Positions 25,701 to 34,381 of a DNA stretch of 64,000 bases are shown one piece after another. Made by a program: the position numbers and the translations under genes. The DNA comes from Varroa destructor. Taxonomy: Eukaryota > Arthropoda > Arachnida > Mesostigmata > Varroidae. The notes beneath the pieces are model-generated. The model was not told where the DNA came from and ran no database searches. It saw only the letters and a program-made list of their open reading frames with translations. The first letter of the stretch is position 1; each line of letters starts with the position of its first letter. Location of the stretch: contig NW_019211458.1 in NCBI RefSeq assembly GCF_002443255.2, forward strand, positions 34,094,096 through 34,158,095. Reading direction: 5' to 3'.

Positions 25701-26805
25701 ATGTCGGGTTCGAGAGTCGAGTTAACGCAGAATATGGCAGCGTTCGCCAGTTACAACAGAGGTTCCCACGCAGCGTAAATTACGCCGACGAACCGTCCAG
25801 GGGTGAGTACAACCTACACTTCACCTAGGTAGAGCAAATTTCGCTGCGTAGAAAGTGAAAGTTGGAGAAATTCATCATAGAAGAACACTGACTGCTTCGA
25901 GGTAGCTAGACAAGTCGATGCATTAGTGAGTCGTTCAGAGTAGCGTTGTCTGGGTCATTACGGCAGAAGTCAAGTGACGTCCCAAGCTCGCGGTATAATG
26001 TCCAAATTGAATGATCACCAGCAATTTACATAACTGTGATATTGTTTGTTGTCCGTAAATGAGTACATACGAATGCCATACTTATTAAGTGATGGTCATA
26101 TTATGTGACTTATGCGCTGCTAAACCTATATGTGTTGTCGCTAGTTACATCTAATTACTTTCTAGGTGGTCCACCGAGTTTATTTCTACGGGAAGCCTCT
26201 ATGACTGTAATACCGTCAAGCACATGCTCTCGCATGTACAACGACACAGACAGGCAACACCTCAGTCATGGAATTGACAAGACCCAGCTTTGTGCTGGGA
26301 ACCCGCAAGGCGGTATCGATTCCTGCCAGGTGAATACTGAAACGCATGCACTTGCTTCGCCGAATTTCTCTTGTTTTATTTAATTGTTCTTAATTAATAA
26401 TTTATTATTATTTAATTATTCTTATTACCTGGACCTGATGCGGGGACAACAATATTTGCCCCTTGTATTACATTTTTTGACATTTAAACAATTTTATTCC
26501 ACTGCCTTCATTAACAATAGTCAAATTATCGAGCAAATGCACTTACGCTGACAACCATTATCCTTTAATATAGGCTAGAAGATCACTGTGTTTTGTACTG
26601 TGGCCTACTAACATAAATAATAATTTTTTCGCTTTAGGGTGGTAGTGGAGGCCCCCTAATGATGCAGGACTCGGCAGGCCAGTGGACCGTCGTTGGTTTA
26701 GTATCGTTTGGCAACTCATGCGCTCGTAAAGATTACCCCGGTGTGTACACTAGGGTAATAGCCTTCAATAACTTCATTGAGGATGCTGTAGACTTCACAG
26801 CGTGA
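19646..26805 (+). CDS. Gene 1: secreted serine protease homolog (pseudoprotease)
   Basis: The proposed exons are 19646-19729, 20088-20135, 20179-20217, 20647-20756, 21599-21714, 21862-22008, 22181-22299, optional 24882-25802, 26166-26329 and 26638-26805; every junction keeps frame. The product has an N-terminal linker and a complete chymotrypsin-fold (S1) domain. The cysteines expected to form the chymotrypsin-fold disulfides are present: the CGIR cysteine with that in PICLP, CGG with AAYC, STC with LCAG, and DSCQ with NSCA. The catalytic Asp (NDIAVV) and Ser (GGSGGP) remain, but the catalytic His is Tyr (TAAYC) and the GDSGG aspartate is Gly. The RIVGG activation sequence is absent. With the general base gone it should not cleave peptides. 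Known arthropod serine protease homologs act as cofactors in extracellular protease cascades, and that role is inferred here. The true N-terminus and signal peptide are not established. Confidence 0.85.
20088..20135 (+). CDS. Gene 1 linker exon
   Basis: A strong acceptor (ctttttatctgtttttag) and donor (AAAAG|gtatta) bound 16 codons ([15 protein letters not shown]), phase 1 to phase 1. It joins in frame to the next short exon. No domain is recognised; it is N-terminal linker sequence. Confidence 0.55.
20179..20217 (+). CDS. Gene 1 linker exon
   Basis: An acceptor (ctttctgccaaacag) opens 13 codons ([12 protein letters not shown]), phase 1 to phase 1, ending at a modest donor (GATG|gtgatc). If that donor is not used the frame stops at a TAA shortly after. 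Joining to 20647 restores the frame into the CGIR motif. Confidence 0.5.
20647..20756 (+). CDS. Gene 1 exon: propeptide Cys to start of S1 domain
   Basis: It encodes the CGIR motif, whose Cys normally bonds the propeptide to the catalytic domain, then an Arg cluster and the strand ending NWPWM. In active proteases the segment between them carries an R-(I/V)-(V/I)-G-G activation site. Here the Arg cluster is followed by TAVLPQ, so the new N-terminal Ile/Val is missing. It ends at a perfect donor (ATG|gtaagt) in phase 0, continuing as VKILQQ in the next exon. Confidence 0.85.
20757..21598. other. Gene 1 intron with (AT)n tract
   Basis: The intron runs from gtaagt to a cag-less acceptor (tgctcgtag) and contains the (AT)n microsatellite at 21461-21486. 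ORFs inside it have no support. Confidence 0.7.
21461..21486. repeat. (AT)n microsatellite
   Basis: A pure AT run inside an intron of gene 1. Confidence 0.95.
21599..21714 (+). CDS. Gene 1 exon: substituted catalytic His
   Basis: This exon encodes the CGG.I strand and the segment FILTAAYCF, in which the usual TAAHC catalytic His is Tyr (codon TAT). Both cysteines of the His-loop disulfide are kept. It starts in phase 0 and ends in phase 2 at CCAAG|gtgaga. Confidence 0.9.
21862..22008 (+). CDS. Gene 1 exon: catalytic Asp
   Basis: It encodes [17 protein letters not shown], which contains the conserved Asp of the DIAL-type motif. Acceptor (tttaattacag) and donor (GTAAG|gttcgt) keep phase 2 to phase 2. 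Confidence 0.92.
22181..22299 (+). CDS. Gene 1 exon: CLP motif to autolysis loop
   Basis: It encodes PICLPKP, the usual partner Cys of the propeptide, and [11 protein letters not shown], the strand normally ending GWG. It ends in phase 1 (GACG|gtacgt) inside the autolysis loop. Confidence 0.92.
22300..24881. other. Gene 1 intron, upstream part
   Basis: It lies between the autolysis-loop exon and the optional 921-bp exon. ORFs at 22866-23146 and 23608-24041 overlap on both strands without splice or domain support. I see no independent gene here. Confidence 0.5.
24882..25802 (+). CDS. Gene 1 optional exon: 307-residue Thr/Gln/Ser-rich insert
   Basis: A 921-bp open exon starts after ACCGAAG (a phase-compatible alternative acceptor ends at 24869) and ends at a perfect donor (AGGG|gtgagt). 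It enters and leaves in phase 1, as do the exons on either side, so it can be included or skipped without shifting frame. The product is low-complexity. Its central part has three copies of a 21-bp unit encoding GQTxHRx-like heptads at 25193-25255, followed by Thr-Arg-rich and Gln-rich tracts. It contains a single Cys. It would insert into the autolysis loop of the S1 domain. The acceptor is weak, with little pyrimidine tract. Alternatively it could be the linker exon of a separate, nested or rearranged copy. Confidence 0.65.
25193..25255 (+). repeat. Three 21-bp tandem coding repeats
   Basis: Three near-identical 21-bp units encode [14 protein letters not shown] and GQTSYSQ. The period is a multiple of three, so copy-number change would keep frame. 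Confidence 0.85.
26166..26329 (+). CDS. Gene 1 exon: S1 pocket base
   Basis: It continues the autolysis loop ([12 protein letters not shown]), then has STC and LCAG cysteines and ends in GGIDSC-Gln. The Asp in DSC corresponds to the trypsin specificity residue and is kept. Phase 1 in, phase 0 out (TGCCAG|gtgaat). Confidence 0.93.
26638..26805 (+). CDS. Gene 1 terminal exon: catalytic Ser region
   Basis: It opens with GGSGGPLMM where active enzymes have GDSGGP: the Ser is present but the Asp that salt-bridges the new N-terminus is Gly. [19 protein letters not shown] follows, with a normal C-terminal helix, then TGA. Losing both the activation site and this Asp is consistent, since they partner in zymogen activation. 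Confidence 0.93.
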   Translation, partial: GGSGGPLMMQDSAGQWTVVGLVSFGNSCARKDYPGVYTRVIAFNNFIEDAVDFTA

Positions 26806-28289
26806 TAAACGATGTTGCCCAAAGGATTCATGTTCAATTCTACATATGCATGGATTTACATCCTCAGTCCTCACGCGAAACTCCATAGTCACTTGACCCA
26901 GCGATATAGACCCATATGCCGTAATATGTTTTCAAGGCGATTCATTGCATCGTTTGTGCAATCGTTAATATAAAATCGTATCACGGTATCGGTGAGAATG
27001 GACTCGAAAATCACAGTCATATTGAGCAGATTATATACTTCATGGTGCCCTATACGACAAGGAAAATAGAATATATTAAAGCAGATCATGTGAAACTCGT
27101 GTATTTAGATACGCTTACTGAATTTTAAGGTGTTCGTATGCTTCTAGAGAAAGATCGGGTTTTGGCTCCTTGAAGCAAGACCTATTTTTCTGTACACATT
27201 GCTACTGATTTCTCAGTTTGTTTTTGGGGAATAAGTCAGTTTTGCTGGTAAGGATAAAGTTTATAGGTCTCACAGATCCGAATTAAGGGGGAGACTATAT
27301 TCGCTCTGGCTAAAAAAGCCAAGCTCAACAGAAGTTATCACTTTAGTACTGCGTTTATGATAAAATTTATGGTTTGAGGTACCATATAGTATGAAAAAAG
27401 AAAAAAGTCCTCAAGCCTTGGTGACGTCCCAGAAACGGGATTAATGTATAAATCGAAATATATATATACACATTTATACTTATTATACAAGTTTCAATAC
27501 TATGGTTCTGCTTAGATTTGCAATTTTATCTTTCAGTTTGGTTGTAGCGTATATCTACGCCTAAATTAATTGCGTGGAATCGAATCGAGCGGCAGACATT
27601 TGTTACGAACGGCGAGAAATGTAAAACAGGCCATCATTTGTTTCTTTTTTAGCTTGCCGTTCACTTCGAAGGCTGACCTATTTCGTACAGGATAACAGGT
27701 CGATATTATTCTCTACAGTACGATGAGCTACGCCCAATACACACAACAGCAAAACCGTGATTTTCCGAAGTTAGCTCTGTCAGTATAACTCGTTTGCACC
27801 CTTGATTTTCTAGGTTACGGCTTCAAACTATTCGAATCGAGGCCTCGAACTGTACATCAACTACCTCTTGCTCTTCTTTGTCGCTTTTAAAAAAATCAAC
27901 AATCGATTCAGATAAAATCCGTCGAAGACTCAGAGCGACGTGTATGAAGTTACATGCGTTGTTGAATTGGTGACGAATGAAACTATTATGATAACATAAC
28001 TTACCATACGATTAGCAACATAGGTCCGGCTGAAGAGTAGTGATTTATTCTTATAGATGCTCCGCTACCTAGTCCGCTATAACTATATACCTGTTCTATT
28101 GGGAGATACGCTCATTTGTCCTGTGACTTTTTGTAGTAAGGTAAATCCTACAATTTGCAATTGGACTGTGGCTGTTTGAAGTTTAACTATAGGGATGATT
28201 TCATCGAATTGTATTACCCGTCACGTTACCTTTGTCATCACAATCGTCACATCGGTAGATATTCTGCTCGAGTCATATATTCATTTCAG
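26806..28289. other. 3' flank of gene 1 and intergenic
   Basis: AT-rich sequence follows the stop codon, presumably the 3' UTR then intergenic. I see no confident polyadenylation site assignment and no further gene. Confidence 0.45.
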
Positions 28290-28477
28290 CCATGTTTGCC
28301 GTTACTCTGCTGTTGTGCACATTGTCTGTACATAATGCCTGTTTGATTGTGTATGACTTAGTTTCCGAGTGCAAACAGGCGGTAAATGAACGTCGCCTTC
28401 ATTCGCAAACATTGTCACTGTGCGACGCCAGCCGAAACCTGGTTTGTTATTGTTACTGTTACTCGTCAAACAGTAAC
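28290..28477 (+). CDS. Possible signal-peptide exon
   Basis: An acceptor-like site (tattcatttcag) sits two bases before an ATG. The frame starts MFAVTLLLCTLSVHNAC, a good signal peptide with a plausible cleavage after HNA, and continues as a Cys-containing segment to a strong donor (AGTAAC|gtgagc). The frame stays open beyond into an Asp run from a (GAC)n repeat, which looks unspliced and artefactual. It could be the first coding exon of gene 2 downstream on the same strand, or of an independent small secreted protein. I found no next exon. Confidence 0.35.
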
Positions 28478-30189
28478 GTGAGCGGTGTAAGAACAAAAGC
28501 CAATGGTACAAGAAAAGGCAGTTCTGCTGGGCCAAAGTCCACGCGATTACGCCATCATTGCCCGAAATTGCTGCACGACGACGACGACGACGACAACTTT
28601 CAGATGATTAAAATAAACAAACAGTAAAATAATATGATGAATTGGCCAACTTTTAACTAACTCTGATTGTTTGAATTATGAATTCTGGTCGTTGCTCGAG
28701 CAAGTCGTTCAAGTTATGTCAGCCCAGTTGGGCCGAATAACTCTTTGACAGATTATCGAAAATCAACCAACGTAATGTTCCTTCTCCGGCCATTTTTGTT
28801 AAACATTTGTTCGTCTGGCTGAATTGGCTGGCTATAATTACTTAGAAGCTAAACGTATTTCGTGACATTGTATTGGACTTTGACGCAAACACTATATCGT
28901 ACGGCAGCACTGTAATTCAATAAAGGATGTTGGAAACGAAAAGCAGGCTTTTGAGCTGGAGGATTATATCATCAGTTAGGTAGAGATATTGGCTACACTG
29001 CCAAGCCTTTTAAAAGTTCCCGGTTTAGCAGACAGCAGTCAGCGCGATGTCTGTACCATTTTAACATTCCATTTGCTTATCGTGCCCGAATAACTAGTCT
29101 AGACTATTATATTTCACATGCTATCAGGAGATTTATATATGGTATGTCTTTCCTACCCGAAAAAATTTTTCCATACAGTAAACGGGAACTGAATATTTTC
29201 ATCAGTCAGATGTATCAAGGCGCTTGTCCTTGACCTTTCTTTACGAAGCTCCACTCGTTTCTCGGTAGGATACAGCTGCTCAATCGAAAGTTTCGCTTCT
29301 TCAATGTCAAGTGGCTAGACCGTATTACCTGGTAGCTGCTTTGACACTTTCCTGGGACAAAATAATACAAAGGAGTAGAATAAAGAAACGTTGCCGTTGG
29401 TGGCAATGTTGTTGTTGTTGTTGTTGTTGTTATTTGGGATAGGAACACAACGGAGTTGCTGCAAGTCAAATACTTGGTAGCACTGGGTAGCATTGCCGAT
29501 CTTTGCCTGCTGATCCTGTCAACAAGTGACTCGTACGTCAGCCATGCCCATCGCTGGACAACAACTGAATGTCTGCACACCTCAGTCCTTCATCATCTGC
29601 CCCGATTCATAGAACAATATTCTCCATAGCAACACTAACTTCGATTGTTACGTCTTCAAGCAACACTCGCATAAATGAATCATAATGGCATTAACATACA
29701 AGCAATTTGTACCCCCCTGAATAATTCGGCATGGTATGGTATATCTATCGTAGTTTTTTTTTTTTTTTATTGTTCAGATTGTCTTTGATGATACAGCGTC
29801 AATAAACGTGAACATGATCTTGATTGATTTGGCAGCCCTGACCAACAACGCGTTTCCATAACAACAATTCAGTTACTGCGAATCTTTAACATCTTATTAA
29901 CTCTACTTAGAAATCTTTAATTTAAAACAGTACTTCGAATGTCCTTTTTGCACGTATAGTAACGTTTGAACTTCTCGTACCCAGTTAAACTCTATGTTTG
30001 CCTTCGTATGTTAACGCGTTTATACACAGAAATTATTGTAGACCAAAAAAATAACCAGCAGAAAGGCGCTATCTTGACCTGTTGGCGCAAAGAGAAATCT
30101 ATGTCGATTCTATTAAGTTCTATAATAGATTCTTGCGGTTCCTTTAATGAATCACAAGAAGTGAAACTATTTTTTTTTTTATTCCTACG
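28478..30189. other. Non-coding stretch
   Basis: It holds a (GAC)n tract near 28575-28594, a (GTT)n tract at 29408-29431 and T-rich runs. No supported gene was seen. A minus-strand ORF at 29215-29580 is largely translation of the (GTT)n repeat and its flanks. Confidence 0.45.
29408..29431. repeat. (GTT)n microsatellite
   Basis: An eight-unit GTT/TTG trinucleotide run. Confidence 0.9.
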
Positions 30190-31123
30190 GCGGTAAGGTA
30201 ATTATGTTACGTATCATCCGTCATTATTTACGACTTTCGCCAGTTTTTCGATCGGTAATGTATGTAGGTTCGCCAGAATATAGCTAGTTTCGTCTTGAAG
30301 AAGATCTTCAACAATGGCTTGAACTACATACTCGTGTTGAAGATAAGACCACGTAGTTGGTTACCCAGTGAACGGAAAAAGTGAAAGTGCATTGGCGCAG
30401 GCCCCGGCGAGCATAACAAGACTTCCCGCACGAAGTCCAAAAATTTAACTCGTTTGCTGTATATGGCCTCGCGTCATCCTGTAGCGGGATGACCTGTCCT
30501 CGTTTGTCGGGTCTTTTCTCTTGAATAGCATGGTTGACTTGATGCAAATAAGCCAAATAAATTAACTATTCGCTTCATGGGAAACAAGTCCAAGTACATC
30601 AAGCCCGTGCAGTTACGCCAAGCGTAAAGCATACTTTTTTTGGGTAGAGATCTGGGGTTTTAGTTTCTCTAAGGAGCCATCTATTCCGATCTCTGGGTCA
30701 TGTTGATGTACATACATTACTACCCGTCACCAGTGATAATTCTGTGCAAAAATTAGTCGTTGTGGCCGCGTAACGCTTGATAGAGGGCGAGATGTTGAGA
30801 TATAAGGTTAGGCTGTAGTTTTTAGTTTTAGGTTAGGCTGTAGGATTTAGAGACTTCACGGGGTAGCCCAGTCCCAAGTTATGTAAACCTAGAGATTTGA
30901 AGCACTTAACAATGGCCCTATGGTTACAGTCTATCTTTTCGGCCAATTCGTGAGTTGTCTGCCAGCTGTCTCCTTTTAAAAGCGCTTTCAGGAGGTTGCC
31001 AGGAAGTTCAGGCGGTGGACGGAAACGGGGAAAATCTTTCAGCAGCCAGCCGACTATCATTTTCAAATCTGACAAACTACTCTTAAGCAGTCCTTTCAAC
31101 AAGAGGGCCATCATCGTACACAC
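30190..31123 (-). mobile_element. Decayed mariner-family transposon (transposase pseudogene)
   Basis: Minus-strand translations in changing frames match the mariner transposase layout in order. A helix-turn-helix segment comes first (WQTTHELAEKIDCNHRAIVK, about 30880-30970), then FLHRIITGD at about 30740, the first catalytic Asp region. DDARPYTANEL follows at about 30460, where active copies have the second catalytic Asp, and the C-terminal LHTLPIEKL at about 30230. The frame is broken by several stops and shifts: two stops directly follow the first Asp region, and the SPDLAP-like third Asp motif is degraded. The copy cannot encode an active enzyme. Terminal inverted repeats were not identified, so the true ends are unknown. 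Confidence 0.88.
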
Positions 31124-31613
31124 GAAAAATGTCCTGGGCGGTTTCGACCGTGTTTTGATTTCAATAAAATGCTTAGTATAGAATGTGTTAAAAATGCACT
31201 CTCGTTCAGCCGAAAGCTCGATATTTACCGAATTGTTTCAAGCTAAACCTGCAATCAAAAGTAACACGGTGGTAAAGGCTAATTGAGTTGCAAAGTGAGA
31301 GAAAAAGGCTTTTACAAAAAAAAAACGCGGGAACACATTAGCCAACATAATATCTACAGACCCAAAAATTTGAAAGGGCTTAGGTCTAGTGTAGCAAGCA
31401 TTTTAAAATTAAGTCAGAGATTTCTGGTCGATTGCCGCATCATTTAAATATATTTCAACATTTTATATCCAATCTATTTTACAAAAATTTGTTGGGACAC
31501 ACCATGACAGACCTAGCTGGTAATCTAATTTATAATTCGAATGTATAAAACCGAATAGGAACTCTCAAAACAAAGATAAGTTAACACAAAGTCAGTAAGC
31601 GATCTGGATACAT

Positions 31614-31644
<31 letters not shown>

Positions 31645-33410
31645 TTTTTCTAGACAAGACATAATCATATGTGTAATCAATAATGCCGGTGCCTCAAAAT
31701 CCTGCGATAATCAATTTTTTCAGACACTTCTGTGATCAAAATAAATGCGTTTAAAATAAAACATGTTTTACTTAGAATCTATTTGTGCGATTGAAATTGG
31801 TGATTCTAGTTTAATGACACTGATCCATCTGAATCAGGTGAAGAAAAGGTTTTTCTCCTGAGGAGGGGTTAATCTCACGCTGCTGTTCAACGCGCGTGCT
31901 AAAGAGTATAAATTATAGAAGCTTATAATAGATAGTAGTAATAGATAGATATGGTAACATACCTAATAGTATTTAGCAGGAAAGCGTTGAGTGCCTAAAA
32001 GAAAGCCTTGAATTACGGTTGACGCGTAACTTACTCCATTGTTTGCCGTCGAAAAGAGCTGAAGTGCTCGGAAACGATCCTCAAGGAAACAGAACTACAG
32101 CTTTAGGCAGTGAATTCATTGGCAAGAATACACGACACCTATGTCGCTGTGCTGTAACAGTAGTGTGATGCCTGTACATTTAAGGCCGAAGATCTTTGGC
32201 GTCTCTTGTGACGTCTCGAAAGCCTTTAAGCCAACATGCAGACACCGGCATTTACGAAGTAAAAACGTTCATATACTGAACACTCCCTCGCGTGTCTACC
32301 GTCATTTTAGTAGGAGGAGGAAATGAAGATAAAGAAAAAAGGCCTTTACACGGCTGGCCACTGCAGATAATGGCCGGCAGAGCTGCTTTTACTGAATTCG
32401 TATCGTTCGAGAGAAAAGTCTACGCCTTCAATGTCTCAATCAGACATCATCTCTGTTTTATATTATGCTTTTTCACGTTATTTTCAATCTCTGCTAAATT
32501 CAAGCTATATTATGATTTTATATTTACAAGCTGCGAACTAATATGAGAGAGGAGGTATTTGAAAATTGAAGTTTATATTACTTGATAATCCGTCAAAAGG
32601 AGGTAGCTTTGATTCGAAGTTGATCAGCCTTTATGAAGTTCAAAATATAAATAGAAACATTGGTTTTCCATTAGTAGAGAGTTTTCTTGGGAGATTGCAA
32701 TTTTTTGTTATACTTCAACAACACAGGAGCCAACGATTTTATAAAATGTAACCCTTTACTGCTATTTGTGAGAAAATACATCTCATGGCGTATAGACGAG
32801 GTGCGACGGCGACGCTCAGGCGTTCTCACGTAAAAATATGTTGCCTTAGCAATTTTGGCAGCTTAAGGTAGTGAAACCAATCTCTGTAATTTTCTTATAC
32901 GCTACCACGATCCAGGGCCGACCTGGCTAAATATCGCAGTGATTCCGCCTAATCTAATGCATACACCAAAACTCCTGTTACCTTTATGCCACCAAGATTC
33001 GAATGAGAAACAAGAGAAGAATGCTGATTTTTAATACGAACGGTCAACCATGATAACTCCATAGTAGTAATATTATAAGGCTGAGGAAAACAACGGCACG
33101 CCTCGTTGTTTTCCTTAGCATTCGACCGCAAAAGGTCGCTGTCAATTTTTCGTAAGCCTCTTCTTCCTGTTCGCACGGCCATTTAGCCTACGTGTCCTTA
33201 CTGAGTGTCGCACTAAAGTGATATAGAGTTGTAACTTATTCAGAAGTTGCATCCAAAGGGCTGCTTGTCTTGGCGGATAAGAGATAAGTTGTATTTTAAG
33301 TTAATTATAAACTATAGTAAATGCAGAACCTATGTGAACCTTCTGCCAATCATTAGTACATCGAAATTTATTATGAAGATCGCCAAATATGAGAATTGTA
33401 GTGGCAATAG
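31124..33410. other. Non-coding stretch
   Basis: It contains the (AGC)n tract at 31617-31642. ORFs at 32141-32751 (+) and 32949-33182 (-) have no splice or domain support. Confidence 0.45.
31617..31642. repeat. (AGC)n microsatellite
   Basis: A 26-bp CAG-type trinucleotide run in non-coding sequence. Confidence 0.95.
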
Positions 33411-33984
33411 TTAAGGATACACTGAACTGTCATTCAGGAGAATAATGATCCAATGCAAGGTGCAGGTCTTAAACTGTACAAGGATCATCAGGTTTGTTAC
33501 AGGCTGAAACAGGCATAATCGAATCGGCGAGTTTAGGTTGGTATTACTGCCTATATCGTTTGCCATTTTCTGCATAAATTGAATTAGCAGACTCTCGTTA
33601 ATGTACAAGTACTTAGCGTTCTCTCCTTTGTTTTCTGTTATTATATGTTTCTTAATGCAATCATACCTGTTGTGCAGTATGCCTTTGACTCGGTTTAGAC
33701 CGCCAACCCCGTATAAGATGTTCAAGCCGTATGTAGAAATTAGATAAACCTTATCATTAGGGCTTAAGTCAACGTTCGGCCGACGTCAGGTAAGCCAAAA
33801 TCAGAGGCCTAACATGCCGTGAGGCGAAAAAGGATAACCTGCGATAACACAGACACAATACAACAATTTGTGTGAATAAATAAAAGTGATGAAGTACATA
33901 CATTAGATAATAAAATCCCGGAACACGTGCGATTCTAGAAAAAGAATAGAATAATTGAAGAAAGAGATTGACTATTAGCGACAT
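33411..33984 (-). pseudogene. Possible membrane-receptor remnant, two ORFs
   Basis: Two minus-strand frames (33769-33984, then 33411-33725) are separated by about 40 bases and lie in different frames. The first has hydrophobic stretches flanked by basic residues (FYYLMYVLHHFYLFTQIVVL). The second starts with a short apolar segment, continues with a polar Asn/Lys-rich loop and ends hydrophobic. Together they resemble part of a multi-pass receptor such as a gustatory-type receptor with a frameshift, but no diagnostic motif is visible. AT-rich sequence yields hydrophobic ORFs by chance, so this is tentative. Confidence 0.22.
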
Positions 33985-34253
33985 TGTCCAATTTCCTTAA
34001 AATCGGATCCATTCTACAAACAGGCGCATTGCTGGCAAAAGATTAGATAAGGGATCAGGCCACTGGCGGGCAGGCGATATTAAGTTGACTGGTTTTATCA
34101 TAAGAAGCATTTTGTCATAGAAATTCCCTTTTTAATTTATTAGGTCAACGCTTCTCGTCACTTATTGTCTTACTTCTGCATCGGTCATCGCAGAGCGTAT
34201 ATCTTAATACCGATCTGATGTACAGTCTAAACGGACACTCTCTGTTGTTTCAG

Positions 34254-34381
34254 GTCTTATCGAACACTATCCGAAATAAAGCATACAAAACGGAAACTTA
34301 TTCGAAGGAATATCCGGGGGATTCGGTATCTTATTCCACTTTACATGCCGAGAAGAAATCGTACTGGGAAAACAGCATTCG
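34254..34381 (+). CDS. Candidate linker exon, perhaps of gene 2
   Basis: A strong acceptor (actctctgttgtttcag) and a strong donor (ATTCG|gtaagg) bound 128 bp with two of three frames open. Frame 1 gives KTETYSKEYPGDSVSYSTLH, polar and rich in Ser, Thr, Tyr and Lys. This resembles in composition part of the 921-bp exon of gene 1. It is the same strand as, and upstream of, gene 2. The frame is ambiguous and no junction was proved. Confidence 0.4.

Noticed and set aside
29215..29580. A 121-residue minus-strand ORF with a Thr run.
   Set aside because: The run is translation of the (GTT)n microsatellite and the flanks look random.
31617..31642. CAG run as a polyglutamine-coding exon.
   Set aside because: No open frame of useful length surrounds it.
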